From contig JBMNGN010000004.1 of the NCBI GenBank assembly GCA_050949865.1, forward strand, positions 496,001 to 560,000: a stretch of 64,000 bases of DNA. Reading direction: 5' to 3'. The position numbers were made by a program, and so were the translations under genes. The DNA comes from JBMNGN01 sp050949865 (lineage in GTDB: Bacteria > Bacillota > Syntrophomonadia > Syntrophomonadales > Syntrophomonadaceae). The notes under the pieces are model-generated. The model did not search any database. It had not been told where the DNA came from and worked only from the letters and a program-made list of their open reading frames with translations. Below are positions 54,284 through 61,192 of the stretch, piece by piece (position 1 is the stretch's first letter; the number at the start of each line of letters is the position of its first letter).

Positions 54284-55087
54284 TTAATGATGGCCAAACT
54301 GTTTGGTTCCAATGGTGACATCCCCGGCCATAAACTCTTCAACCCGGCCATCTGCTAATCTAACCAAAAGCCCGCCATTTTCATTTATTCCTACAGCCGT
54401 GCCCTCAATAACGGCATCGGTTTTGGATACCTTTACGGTGCGTCCTAAGGTTATATTGTAGTCAAGCCATTTAGATTTAACATATTCAAAACCCTCTCTA
54501 AGAAAAAGGTGATAATGGTGGTCGAAAACAGATAAAAACTCACTGAGCAGGGTAAAACGAGACCAAGATTTGCCGGTCTCCAGCAATAGCGAGGTGCTAT
54601 AAGCCCTATAACTTGAAGGAAAATCCGCTTCTGTAAGGTTTACATTGATTCCAATTCCAACTACCGCATAATCAACCAGGTTTTTGTCTAATTTGGCTTC
54701 AGCCAATATCCCGCACACCTTTTTCCCGTTAATCAAAATGTCATTAGGCCACTTAATCCCTGCCTCAATATGAGCTAAATTTGCCATAGTGTTACATACG
54801 GCTACTGCGGTTATCAGGGTCAGCTGGGGCAATAAGGCGGCTTTAACCCTAGGTCTGACTATGAGTGACATTAAAAGCCCCTTTCCATACGGGCAGCTCC
54901 ACTCCCGGTTTAAGCGGCCCCTTCCTGAAGTCTGCTCCTCACTGATTATTACAGCTCCTTCAAAAGCCCCCTTTTCAGCCATCTGTTTAGCTATAATATT
55001 GGTTGAAGAAACCTGCTTAAAACAATGGATAGGTTTCCCTTGGATAACAAAATGGTTATTATTTAATAATTCATAAAAATTGTCCAA
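54284..55087 (-). CDS. birA: Biotin-protein ligase BirA (class I, no DNA-binding domain)
   Basis: A 267-residue ligase lacking the N-terminal winged helix of repressor-type BirA. Seen: SSTNIIAKQMAEKGAFEGAV, the biotinyl-AMP loop SGRGRLNREWSCP, GIKWPNDILINGKKVCGIL and VVGIGINVN, then the SH3-like C-terminal domain. It attaches biotin to carrier proteins. The neighbouring decarboxylase subunit genes imply a biotin carrier as its client. It lies convergent to the sigma-54 activator gene. Confidence 0.93.
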   Translation of the reverse strand: MDNFYELLNNNHFVIQGKPIHCFKQVSSTNIIAKQMAEKGAFEGAVIISEEQTSGRGRLNREWSCPYGKGLLMSLIVRPRVKAALLPQLTLITAVAVCNTMANLAHIEAGIKWPNDILINGKKVCGILAEAKLDKNLVDYAVVGIGINVNLTEADFPSSYRAYSTSLLLETGKSWSRFTLLSEFLSVFDHHYHLFLREGFEYVKSKWLDYNITLGRTVKVSKTDAVIEGTAVGINENGGLLVRLADGRVEEFMAGDVTIGTKQFGHH

Positions 55088-55176
55088 ATCCTATTTTCCT
55101 TTCCAGCAGACTTTTCATTTTTTCCCCGGTGTACTTATAATATAATAATAGCGGAAAGTTAAACTTGGTTAAATAG

Positions 55177-55192
55177 GGGCCGGTATTTTGCA
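55177..55192 (+). promoter_or_regulatory. Possible sigma-54 promoter
   Basis: GGGCCG-GTATT-TTGCA keeps the invariant GG and GC exactly 12 bp apart and four further consensus bases (C after GG, TT before GC, A after), but lacks the CAC part of the -24 element. Weak; it faces the decarboxylase subunit genes about 600 bp downstream. Confidence 0.3.
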
Positions 55193-55249
55193 ACATATCA
55201 ACATATTATGACAAAATCTCAGTTTTTGGTTAAGAAATTTTGTGAAATG

Positions 55250-55265
55250 AGAAGGAGTTCCTTCT
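55250..55265. promoter_or_regulatory. Palindromic site AGAAGGA-GT-TCCTTCT
   Basis: Perfect 7-bp half-sites with a 2-bp centre, too close for an RNA hairpin, so more likely a dimeric protein-binding site. Which regulator binds it is unknown. Confidence 0.45.
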
Positions 55266-55351
55266 TTCTAGTCGAATTTCAAATAGAAAAGAATAAGAAT
55301 TAGGAGGGGAGTGTTTAGCTTAGGCGTTATTGCGCAAGCCTGCGGGCATGA

Positions 55352-55410
55352 ACCAGCTAAAGAGCTTAGTATTCGCTAAATGCTCTTATTATATTATATC
55401 CCGGGCTGGT
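55352..55410 (+). ncRNA. Predicted structured RNA element (nested stem-loop)
   Basis: Three nested helices: ACCAGC (55352-55357) with GCTGGT (55405-55410); AAGAGC (55360-55365) with GCTCTT (55382-55387); TTAG (55366-55369) with CTAA (55376-55379) around TATTCG. The 3' side has a 17-base AT-rich bulge. It resembles no riboswitch class I recognise. It lies about 390 bp before the decarboxylase subunit genes. Confidence 0.4.
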
Positions 55411-55798
55411 GATGGTTAGTTTGGTATAACAAAGCAAAGGGCATAGTCTTGCAATTGCAAAATGGTTTTAGAGATTTCAGTTTTTGCTCATCTTTCACCA
55501 GATAATTTTAGACCTAAAATATGGTTAGGCTAGCCTTCCTGTGAGATAATCGCTGTGCTTGGATGGGTTAATGTATTAAAATCTACCCGTTATTGGTATA
55601 GTTCAAATACTACAGGTTTTTAGTGGCCGTTTTAAGCAGATCCTGCAATAACGGTGAGGAATCATAATAAGGCAAATTGTGGAGTTAGTCATTAAAATAA
55701 AAGAAGATTAAATAGATTAAATCCTTATACCGGTATTGTCAGGGGTCGGATCACTTTGGTGAAGGTGTTGGCAGTTCTGCTTGAAGGGAGGGGAAAAT

Positions 55799-55960
55799 AT
55801 GGAGACCATAATTATGGACGCCTTAGTTATCTTTGCAACTGGGATACTGGGAGTCTTCCTGGTTATGAGTTTATTGCTTTTGGCGGTCAGCCTGAGTTCT
55901 AAACTGGCAATCTGGATTGAAAACCGAGGGAAAGAAAATGTTCCTTCCAGCAATGGCTAA
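55799..55960 (+). CDS. Small membrane subunit of a Na+-translocating decarboxylase (OadG/MmdD-like)
   Basis: A 53-residue protein with one N-terminal membrane helix (ALVIFATGILGVFLVMSLLL) followed by a short charged tail, the shape and position of gamma/delta subunits of oxaloacetate or methylmalonyl-CoA decarboxylases, which join the carboxyltransferase to the membrane beta subunit. GAAGGGAGGGGAAAAT upstream is a good ribosome site. The beta-subunit gene follows 33 bp later. It lacks the long Ala/Pro linker and the metal-binding C-terminus of full-size OadG. Similarity is structural, so family assignment is moderate. Confidence 0.7.
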   Translation: METIIMDALVIFATGILGVFLVMSLLLLAVSLSSKLAIWIENRGKENVPSSNG

Positions 55961-55993
55961 TAAAATAATCAGAAAGGGAGTTAGGTATTTGGT

Positions 55994-57109
55994 ATGGATA
56001 TTTTAAAAGACTTGCTTTTGTCCACTGGGTTTATAGCCATAGACCCGGGACAAGTGGTAATGTGGGTAATTGCCTTTACGTTAATGTATCTTGCTATTAA
56101 AAAGCAGTATGAGCCGTTGCTTTTATTACCTATTGGCTTTGGAATACTGCTGGCCAATATCCCATTAACCAATTTGATGGATCCTGGTCATGGGTTGATT
56201 TGGAGACTGTACCATTACGGACTGGAATGGGAAGTTATTCCCCCATTAATTTTCTTGGGTCTGGGAGCGATGACTGACTTTGGACCGGTAATTGCCAATC
56301 CCAAAACCCTGCTTTTAGGAGCGGCAGCCCAGGGAGGCGTATACCTGACCTTTTTCTTGGCGCTCTTTTTTGGATTTACCCTTCCTCAAGCATCGGTAAT
56401 CGGAATAATCGCCGGGGCAGACGGGCCGACTACCATATACCTGGCCTCTAAGCTGGCTCCGGAGATGATGGGAATCTGTGCGGTGGCCGCCTATTCCTAT
56501 ATGGCTATGGTGCCGCTGCTCCAGCCCCCGGTTATGAAGCTGCTTACTACCCAGGAAGAGCGCAAGATCGTTATGAGGTCCTTAAGACCGGTTGGCAAGC
56601 TGGAAAAGATATTCTTCCCTGTTGTTACTCTGCTGGTTATCTGCTTAATAGTTCCAGATTCTGCCCCACTTATGGCCATGTTCATGCTGGGCAATTTATT
56701 TAAAGAATCGGGAGTTGTGGCCCGTCTGACCAATGCTGCCCAAAATGAGTTAATGAACATTGTTACTATTTTCCTGGGAATATCGGTCGGGGCTACCATG
56801 CCGGCAGAAGTATTCCTGTCACCCAATGTGATCTTCGTGTTCATCCTCGGCTGTGCTGCGTTTATGTTAGCAACGGGTGTCGGGGTATTATTGGCCAAGT
56901 TGATGAACCTGTTCCTCAAAGAAAAAATCAACCCCCTTATTGGGGCAGCCGGTGTATCGGCGGTGCCAATGGCAGCCCGGGTTGTGCATAAAGTAGGATC
57001 AGAGGCTAACCGCCGCAACTATTTGTTAATGCACGCTATGGGGCCCAACGTGGCCGGGGTTATCGGCACAGTTGTTGCAGCCGGGTTGTTTATTAATGCA
57101 TTGGGATAA
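55994..57109 (+). CDS. Na+-transporting decarboxylase beta subunit (OadB/MmdB/GcdB family)
   Basis: A 371-residue integral membrane protein with about nine hydrophobic helices. Key motifs: FLGLGAMTDFGPVIANP, the ion-site Asp in GIIAGADGPTTIYLASKL, SVGATMPAEVFL, NPLIGAAGVSAVPMAARVVH and LLMHAMGPNVAGVIG. The beta subunit decarboxylates carboxybiotin and exports Na+, turning acyl-CoA or oxaloacetate decarboxylation into a sodium gradient. The alpha (carboxyltransferase) and biotin-carrier genes are not in the window, so the substrate (methylmalonyl-CoA, glutaconyl-CoA or oxaloacetate) is open; meaB and cobO nearby favour methylmalonyl-CoA. Confidence 0.92.
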   Translation: MDILKDLLLSTGFIAIDPGQVVMWVIAFTLMYLAIKKQYEPLLLLPIGFGILLANIPLTNLMDPGHGLIWRLYHYGLEWEVIPPLIFLGLGAMTDFGPVIANPKTLLLGAAAQGGVYLTFFLALFFGFTLPQASVIGIIAGADGPTTIYLASKLAPEMMGICAVAAYSYMAMVPLLQPPVMKLLTTQEERKIVMRSLRPVGKLEKIFFPVVTLLVICLIVPDSAPLMAMFMLGNLFKESGVVARLTNAAQNELMNIVTIFLGISVGATMPAEVFLSPNVIFVFILGCAAFMLATGVGVLLAKLMNLFLKEKINPLIGAAGVSAVPMAARVVHKVGSEANRRNYLLMHAMGPNVAGVIGTVVAAGLFINALG

Positions 57110-57141
57110 AATATAAAGGTTTCTTAATGATGACGTATTTG

Positions 57142-57170
57142 TACCCTTGTAGCTGCTTTTTACAAGGGTA
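57142..57170 (+). terminator. Hairpin after the decarboxylase beta-subunit gene
   Basis: TACCCTTGTA (57142-57151) and TACAAGGGTA (57161-57170) form a perfect 10-bp stem with a 9-base loop, 33 bp after the stop. There is no tight T-run behind it, so termination efficiency is uncertain. Confidence 0.5.
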
Positions 57171-57215
57171 TAATACTGTCTTTTGTCTTTAAACTGAAAA
57201 CTAACTACTGTTCCC

Positions 57216-57244
57216 TTGACATGATTGGCCTTCAATCGTAGAAT
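57216..57244 (+). promoter_or_regulatory. Sigma-A promoter of tRNA-Pro (and cobO-meaB)
   Basis: TTGACA (57216-57221), exactly 17 bp, TAGAAT (57239-57244): the best sigma-A promoter in the window. The start point would be near 57251, about 28 nt before the tRNA. Confidence 0.85.
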
Positions 57245-57278
57245 ATAGCAGGATAAGTTTCTATTTTCTGTCCGGTGT

Positions 57279-57355
57279 CGGGGCGTGGCTCAGCTTGGTA
57301 GAGCGCTACGTTGGGGACGTAGAGGCCGCTGGTTCAAATCCAGTCGCTCCGACCA
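57279..57355 (+). tRNA. tRNA-Pro (anticodon GGG)
   Basis: A full cloverleaf: acceptor CGGGGCG with CGCTCCG, D-arm GCTC..GAGC, anticodon stem CTACG/CGTAG around loop TTGGGGA (anticodon GGG at 57313-57315), T-arm with GTTCAAATC, discriminator A and encoded CCA (57353-57355). It reads proline codons CCC/CCU. It is the only RNA gene found. Confidence 0.95.
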
Positions 57356-57401
57356 TTTTAATTCTGGTCAACAAAACGGCTCTTTTTGAGGAGGATTTTC
57401 T

Positions 57402-57959
57402 TTGGCAACTGATGATATTTCCGAAATTAAGAAAAAGTATGAAAAAGGCCTGGTTTTTGTGCATACCGGCAATGGAAAAGGGAAAACCACGGCTGCTCTT
57501 GGTTTGGCCTTGCGAGCCATAGGGTATGGCCGTAAAGTATTGATGATTCAATTTATGAAAGGCCGCAATTATGGGGAATTATATGCGGCTGAAAAATATC
57601 TGCCCAATTTAACCTTGTATAAATGCGGGCAGGATTCTTTCGTTATGAAAAATAATCCTTCCCAGCTCGATATAGAATTGGCTCGCAAAGGATTAGAGAT
57701 GGCTAAAGAGGCGGTTTCATCGGGAGAATATGATATGATAATCCTGGATGAGATTAATGTAGCCCTTGATTTCAATCTGATACCTTTGGAAGAGGTTATC
57801 GAATTGATTAAGAACAAGCCGGAGAAATTAGATCTGGGTTTGACCGGCAGGTATGCCCCGAAGGAAATAATTGAACTGGCAGATTTAGTAACCGAAATGA
57901 AGGAAATAAAACATCCCTACAGTAAGGGGATTCCGGCCCGGGAGGGTTTTGAATATTGA
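57402..57959 (+). CDS. cobO: Cob(I)yrinic acid a,c-diamide adenosyltransferase CobO/BtuR
   Basis: A 185-residue corrinoid adenosyltransferase: P-loop FVHTGNGKGKTTAALGLALR, RKVLMIQFMKGRNYGEL, DMIILDEINVALDF and LGLTGRYAPKEI. It puts the 5'-deoxyadenosyl group on cob(I)alamin. TTG 57402 with GAGGAGGATT upstream. It lies 46 bp after the tRNA and 65 bp before meaB, in line with a service role for an adenosylcobalamin-dependent acyl-CoA mutase. Confidence 0.93.
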   Translation: MATDDISEIKKKYEKGLVFVHTGNGKGKTTAALGLALRAIGYGRKVLMIQFMKGRNYGELYAAEKYLPNLTLYKCGQDSFVMKNNPSQLDIELARKGLEMAKEAVSSGEYDMIILDEINVALDFNLIPLEEVIELIKNKPEKLDLGLTGRYAPKEIIELADLVTEMKEIKHPYSKGIPAREGFEY

Positions 57960-58024
57960 TCTGGAATGAATGCGTATAGCGCATTCTTTAATTTTATAGG
58001 CGAAAGTTACGGAGGACCAATATA

Positions 58025-58984
58025 ATGGAAAAGCATGAAAAGATCTTAGAGGGTGATGTCCGGACTGCATCTCGTTTGATTAGAGACCTGGAAGACGAGA
58101 TACCTGAGGCGATTACCACCATTAAGAAAATCTATCCCCATACTGGCAAAGCCCATGTGATAGGCATAACCGGTTCCCCGGGGGCGGGGAAAAGTACTCT
58201 GACTGACGGACTGATAGCTTCGCTCCGCGGCAAAGGCAAGACCGTGGGGGTTCTGGCGGTGGATCCTACCAGCCCTTTTACCGGGGGGGCGATATTAGGC
58301 GACAGAGTAAGAATGCAGCGCCATGCTGAGGATCCGGAGGTATTTGTCAGAAGCCTGGCCACCAGGGGAGCTTTAGGCGGGCTTTCCAAGGCGGTTGGCG
58401 ACAGCATACATGTTATGGACAGCATGGGCAAAGACTACATCATTGTTGAGACCGTGGGGATTGGGCAGCAAGAAGTAGAGATTATGAACCATGCCCATAC
58501 GACGCTGGTGGTTCTGGTGCCCGGTATGGGGGATGCTATCCAATCGATTAAGGCTGGTATAATGGAGATCGCAGATATATTTGTAATCAATAAAGCGGAC
58601 CGTGAAGGTGCAGACCGCCTCTTTCACGAAGTAACCATGGCTCTGGATATGGCCTTCCAAAAGCAGGGGTGGAGGCCTCCTATCGTTAAGGTGGAGAGCG
58701 TATTTGATGATAAAAAGTTTAACCAGGGCATAGAAGAGATCGTTGCGGGTGTGATCGAGCACCACAACTATCTGCTCCAACATGACTTGCTGGGAGAACG
58801 TAAGCGGCGCAAAGCGGTTTGTGAGGTAAACGCTGCTCTTCAAGCCTGTATCCTGGAGCCTATTATGCAGAAGCTGGTGTCAGAAGGGGTTCTGGAAGAG
58901 ATGGTGCAGAAGGTGATTAATAGAGAGTCTGATCCTCATACCCTGGCAGAAGAGATCGCCGTTCAATACTTAAAGCAAGGGTAA
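58025..58984 (+). CDS. meaB: MeaB (ArgK)-type G-protein chaperone of acyl-CoA mutase
   Basis: A 319-residue G3E-family GTPase: GITGSPGAGKSTLTDGL, LAVDPTSPFTGGAILGDRVR, SLATRGALGGLSKAVGD, IIVETVGIGQQEVEI and FVINKADREGADRL. MeaB gates adenosylcobalamin loading and guards methylmalonyl-CoA mutase. The mutase genes are absent from the window. With cobO upstream this pair supports a B12-dependent acyl-CoA rearrangement in the organism. Confidence 0.94.
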   Translation: MEKHEKILEGDVRTASRLIRDLEDEIPEAITTIKKIYPHTGKAHVIGITGSPGAGKSTLTDGLIASLRGKGKTVGVLAVDPTSPFTGGAILGDRVRMQRHAEDPEVFVRSLATRGALGGLSKAVGDSIHVMDSMGKDYIIVETVGIGQQEVEIMNHAHTTLVVLVPGMGDAIQSIKAGIMEIADIFVINKADREGADRLFHEVTMALDMAFQKQGWRPPIVKVESVFDDKKFNQGIEEIVAGVIEHHNYLLQHDLLGERKRRKAVCEVNAALQACILEPIMQKLVSEGVLEEMVQKVINRESDPHTLAEEIAVQYLKQG

Positions 58985-58999
58985 GAGATTGCCAATACA

Positions 59000-59024
59000 G
59001 GGGGACGAAAGGCCCCCTTTTTTT
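59000..59024 (+). terminator. Rho-independent terminator after meaB
   Basis: GGGGG (59000-59004) pairs with CCCCC (59013-59017), followed by seven T residues (59018-59024). It ends the cobO-meaB transcript and overlaps the stop codon of the convergent activator gene. Confidence 0.88.
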
Positions 59025-60780
59025 ATCGGAAACTCTTGGGATTAATGCCATATTTGTTAATTTTCCTGATAACGGTAGAGGCATCCACATTTAGGGCAGA
59101 GGCCACCCGGCGGGTGGATTTGTACTTGGTATAGGCGTGTTCAATTACCTGTTTTTCTACTCTTTCGAGGATTTGCTTCAATGGGATGTTATCTAATTCC
59201 GATGGATTGGGTATTTTAAAAGAAACGTCTGAGCTTATCCGCCTGGGTAAATAGGGCGGGGTAATTATATCCTCCGGGCAGGTGACTATCAGGTTCTCAA
59301 CTAGGTTTTCTAATTCTCTTATGTTTCCTGGCCAATTGTACTGACAGAAAAGACTGATACATTCTGCATCGAACTCTTTTTTAAGGTTGTATTTAATACA
59401 GTACAGCATAGTAAAATGTTTAATTAGAATGGGTATATCAGCGGTCCTTTCCCGCAAAGGAGGAATATGGACTGGAATAACATTCAGCCGGTAGTAAAGA
59501 TCCTCCCTGAAAAGCTTATCTTGAACCATTTGATAAAGGTCGCGGTTAGTTGCGGCAATTATCCTAACATTTGCCTTTTGATAGCTATTGCCTCCTACCC
59601 GGATAAATTCCTTATCCTGGAGAATCCTGAGCAGTTTAACCTGCAGATTATAAGGCATTTCCCCGATTTCATCCAGGAATAATATCCCATTTTCTGCCAG
59701 ATCTATAAACCCTGGCTTTCCCTCTCTTTTTGCCCCCGTAAATGCTCCGGGCTCATAGCCAAACAATTCGGATTCAAACAGGTTCTCAGGGATTGAACCG
59801 CAATTTACCTTAATTAATGGCCCGTCTTTTCGTTCACTGAGATGGTGGATAGTCTCTGCAATCACTTCTTTCCCGGTTCCTGATTCCCCGGTAATCAAAA
59901 CTGTGGAATCAACTGCCGCCAGGCGGGCGACGTACTCCAATAATTCTTGCATTTGCGGAGAAGCGTAAACTACCTTTTTTCTTTTGTGGTAATGTTGCCT
60001 CAAGGTGTTCAGTTCACTTTTATACTTTCTACTCAGCTTATTAGCATTCTGGAGTTCTTCCTGCAAAGCAGACAATTCAGTTAAGTCTTTGAAGTGGCAG
60101 ATAATTCGTTTAATATTCCCATCTTGATCAAAAACCGGATTACAGGTAGTCATTATTTTTTTCCCCAATTGGTTAGTTTGAGATATTGCTAAAGAAGCTT
60201 TTTCTTGCAGACATATTAGGGTAGCCGACATTATGTAATATCCCTTGTCCTGCAATTGCCTGACAGTAAGTCCTATTGCTTCCTCATTCGGAATTCCGGT
60301 TAATTTTTCCATTACTTTGTTCCTGTAGATGATGGTTCCATTTCCGTCCATAATAGAGAATCCGTCTATAGAGTGTTCGAGCAAATAGTGCAGGTCTTCA
60401 CTCAGATCCTTGGAGGTCTTACTCAAAAATTTCACGATATTGTCCCGGGTAACTATTCCTACAACCTTCAGGTCCTGGTCGACTACGGGCAACCGGCCTA
60501 CCCTAATGTAGTTGATTATATCGTATACATCATCATCTGGATGCCTGTAAACAATCTTGGACGAGCGCATAACATGCTTTACTGGAGCATCGGCTCCAAT
60601 TCCCTTACTAATTGATTTATAAATATGCTGCTTGGAAAAAATACCGATTAAAACCCCTGAGTCATTAACTACTACCGCTCCATCGATCCGGTTCTTTAAA
60701 AAGATAGCAGCCGCCTGGCATACGGTATGCTCAGGCTTTAATACTATCGGATCTTTAGTCATTATTTCTTTAAGTTTCAT
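59023..60780 (-). CDS. Sigma-54-dependent activator, CBS2-PAS-AAA-Fis
   Basis: A 585-residue enhancer-binding protein: two CBS motifs (1-125, beginning MKLKEIMTKDPIVLKPEHT), one PAS domain (about 132-250, LLEHSIDGFSIMDGNGTIIY), coiled linker, AAA+ (about 280-510) with GESGTGKE, canonical GAFTGA at 345-350 and FLDEIGEMP, and a Fis-type HTH (RRVASALNVDASTVIRKI). ATG 60780 fits the GGTGAGGGT ribosome site better than an upstream codon at 60807. The divergent CoA-transferase gene has a clear -24/-12 promoter, the likely target. It is shorter by one PAS than the activator at 52134. Confidence 0.93.
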   Translation of the reverse strand: MKLKEIMTKDPIVLKPEHTVCQAAAIFLKNRIDGAVVVNDSGVLIGIFSKQHIYKSISKGIGADAPVKHVMRSSKIVYRHPDDDVYDIINYIRVGRLPVVDQDLKVVGIVTRDNIVKFLSKTSKDLSEDLHYLLEHSIDGFSIMDGNGTIIYRNKVMEKLTGIPNEEAIGLTVRQLQDKGYYIMSATLICLQEKASLAISQTNQLGKKIMTTCNPVFDQDGNIKRIICHFKDLTELSALQEELQNANKLSRKYKSELNTLRQHYHKRKKVVYASPQMQELLEYVARLAAVDSTVLITGESGTGKEVIAETIHHLSERKDGPLIKVNCGSIPENLFESELFGYEPGAFTGAKREGKPGFIDLAENGILFLDEIGEMPYNLQVKLLRILQDKEFIRVGGNSYQKANVRIIAATNRDLYQMVQDKLFREDLYYRLNVIPVHIPPLRERTADIPILIKHFTMLYCIKYNLKKEFDAECISLFCQYNWPGNIRELENLVENLIVTCPEDIITPPYLPRRISSDVSFKIPNPSELDNIPLKQILERVEKQVIEHAYTKYKSTRRVASALNVDASTVIRKINKYGINPKSFR

Positions 60781-60808
60781 ACCCTCACCCCTGCATAAGC
60801 GCTTCACG

Positions 60809-60828
60809 ATACTGCAAAAATGCAGTAT
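60809..60828. promoter_or_regulatory. Perfect palindrome ATACTGCA-N4-TGCAGTAT in the activator leader
   Basis: Eight-bp arms separated by AAAA, 29 bp upstream of the activator ATG and about 205 bp upstream of the -24 element that faces the CoA-transferase gene. Its place suits an upstream activating sequence for the sigma-54 promoter and an autoregulatory site. In RNA of the minus strand it would form a hairpin over a UUUU loop. Confidence 0.6.
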
Positions 60829-60902
60829 TTTAAAAGGCCTTTATTAAGGGGAATGGATTGTCAAACCCCATATGGATAGTAAATAAGTGCCTGTATTACC
60901 AT

Positions 60903-60931
60903 AATATAACAAACAACAGGCATTATTGCAA
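60903..60931 (-). promoter_or_regulatory. Candidate sigma-A promoter of the sigma-54 activator gene
   Basis: Minus strand TTGCAA (60931-60926), 17-bp spacer, TATATT (60908-60903). It is flanked by an inverted repeat, TGCCTGT (60888-60894) and ACAGGCA (60916-60922), which could be an operator. The leader would be about 115 nt. Confidence 0.5.
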
Positions 60932-61030
60932 CATTCGATACTTTTTTTGCACATTTAAAGCTAGATTTTATTTCAGCAAAACTTTCAAAATGCCGATTTT
61001 GCGCCATTCTTAACTTAATTTTCCTGAAAA

Positions 61031-61046
61031 TGGCATATTAATTGCT
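61031..61046 (+). promoter_or_regulatory. Sigma-54 promoter of the CoA-transferase/transporter operon
   Basis: TGGCAT-ATTAA-TTGCT matches the -24/-12 consensus (TGGCAC-N5-TTGCW) at all but one position with exact spacing. Transcription should begin near 61057, giving a leader of about 135 nt. Confidence 0.85.
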
Positions 61047-61192
61047 ATTTACTCTTCAAGATTATTCTTTATGGGGGGGATAGTTATTGCGTTGATGCAC
61101 TGGTAAGTACTAATCAGGTTATCTTAGATGCAACTATTCAATAATGCTTGGTGCTAATCCCTGGGTCTAAGCCAAGCAAAGGGAGGATAAGG

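Larger units (their letters stand above)
55088..55798. other. Long intergenic region before the decarboxylase subunit genes (711 bp)
   Basis: No gene of usual size. It contains a possible -24/-12 element at 55177-55192, a 7+7-bp palindrome at 55250-55265, a nested stem-loop at 55352-55410, a 12-bp palindrome at 55449-55460, and the ribosome site of the small membrane-protein gene at 55799. A 22-codon frame (GTG 55311 to TAA 55379) behind AGGAGGGG ends inside the stem-loop. Much of the region is likely a long leader RNA or a regulatory tract. Confidence 0.55.
60781..61192. other. Divergent regulatory region, activator / CoA-transferase (412 bp)
   Basis: It holds, left to right: a 20-bp palindrome (60809-60828), an inverted repeat around a minus-strand sigma-A promoter (60888-60931), a -24/-12 promoter (61031-61046), and a leader hairpin TGCTTGG/CCAAGCA (61145-61151 with 61172-61178) next to the ribosome site. 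No gene is present. Confidence 0.7.

Noticed and set aside
55311..55379. 22-codon frame as a true small gene
   Set aside because: The ribosome site is only three bases from GTG and nothing recognisable is encoded. It is kept as part of the structured-leader observation, not as a gene.
55440..55460. Second -24/-12 site at GGGCATAGTCTTGCA
   Set aside because: The GG of the GGCAT part is 11, not 12, bases from the GC; only a poor realignment with the first two Gs fits the spacing.
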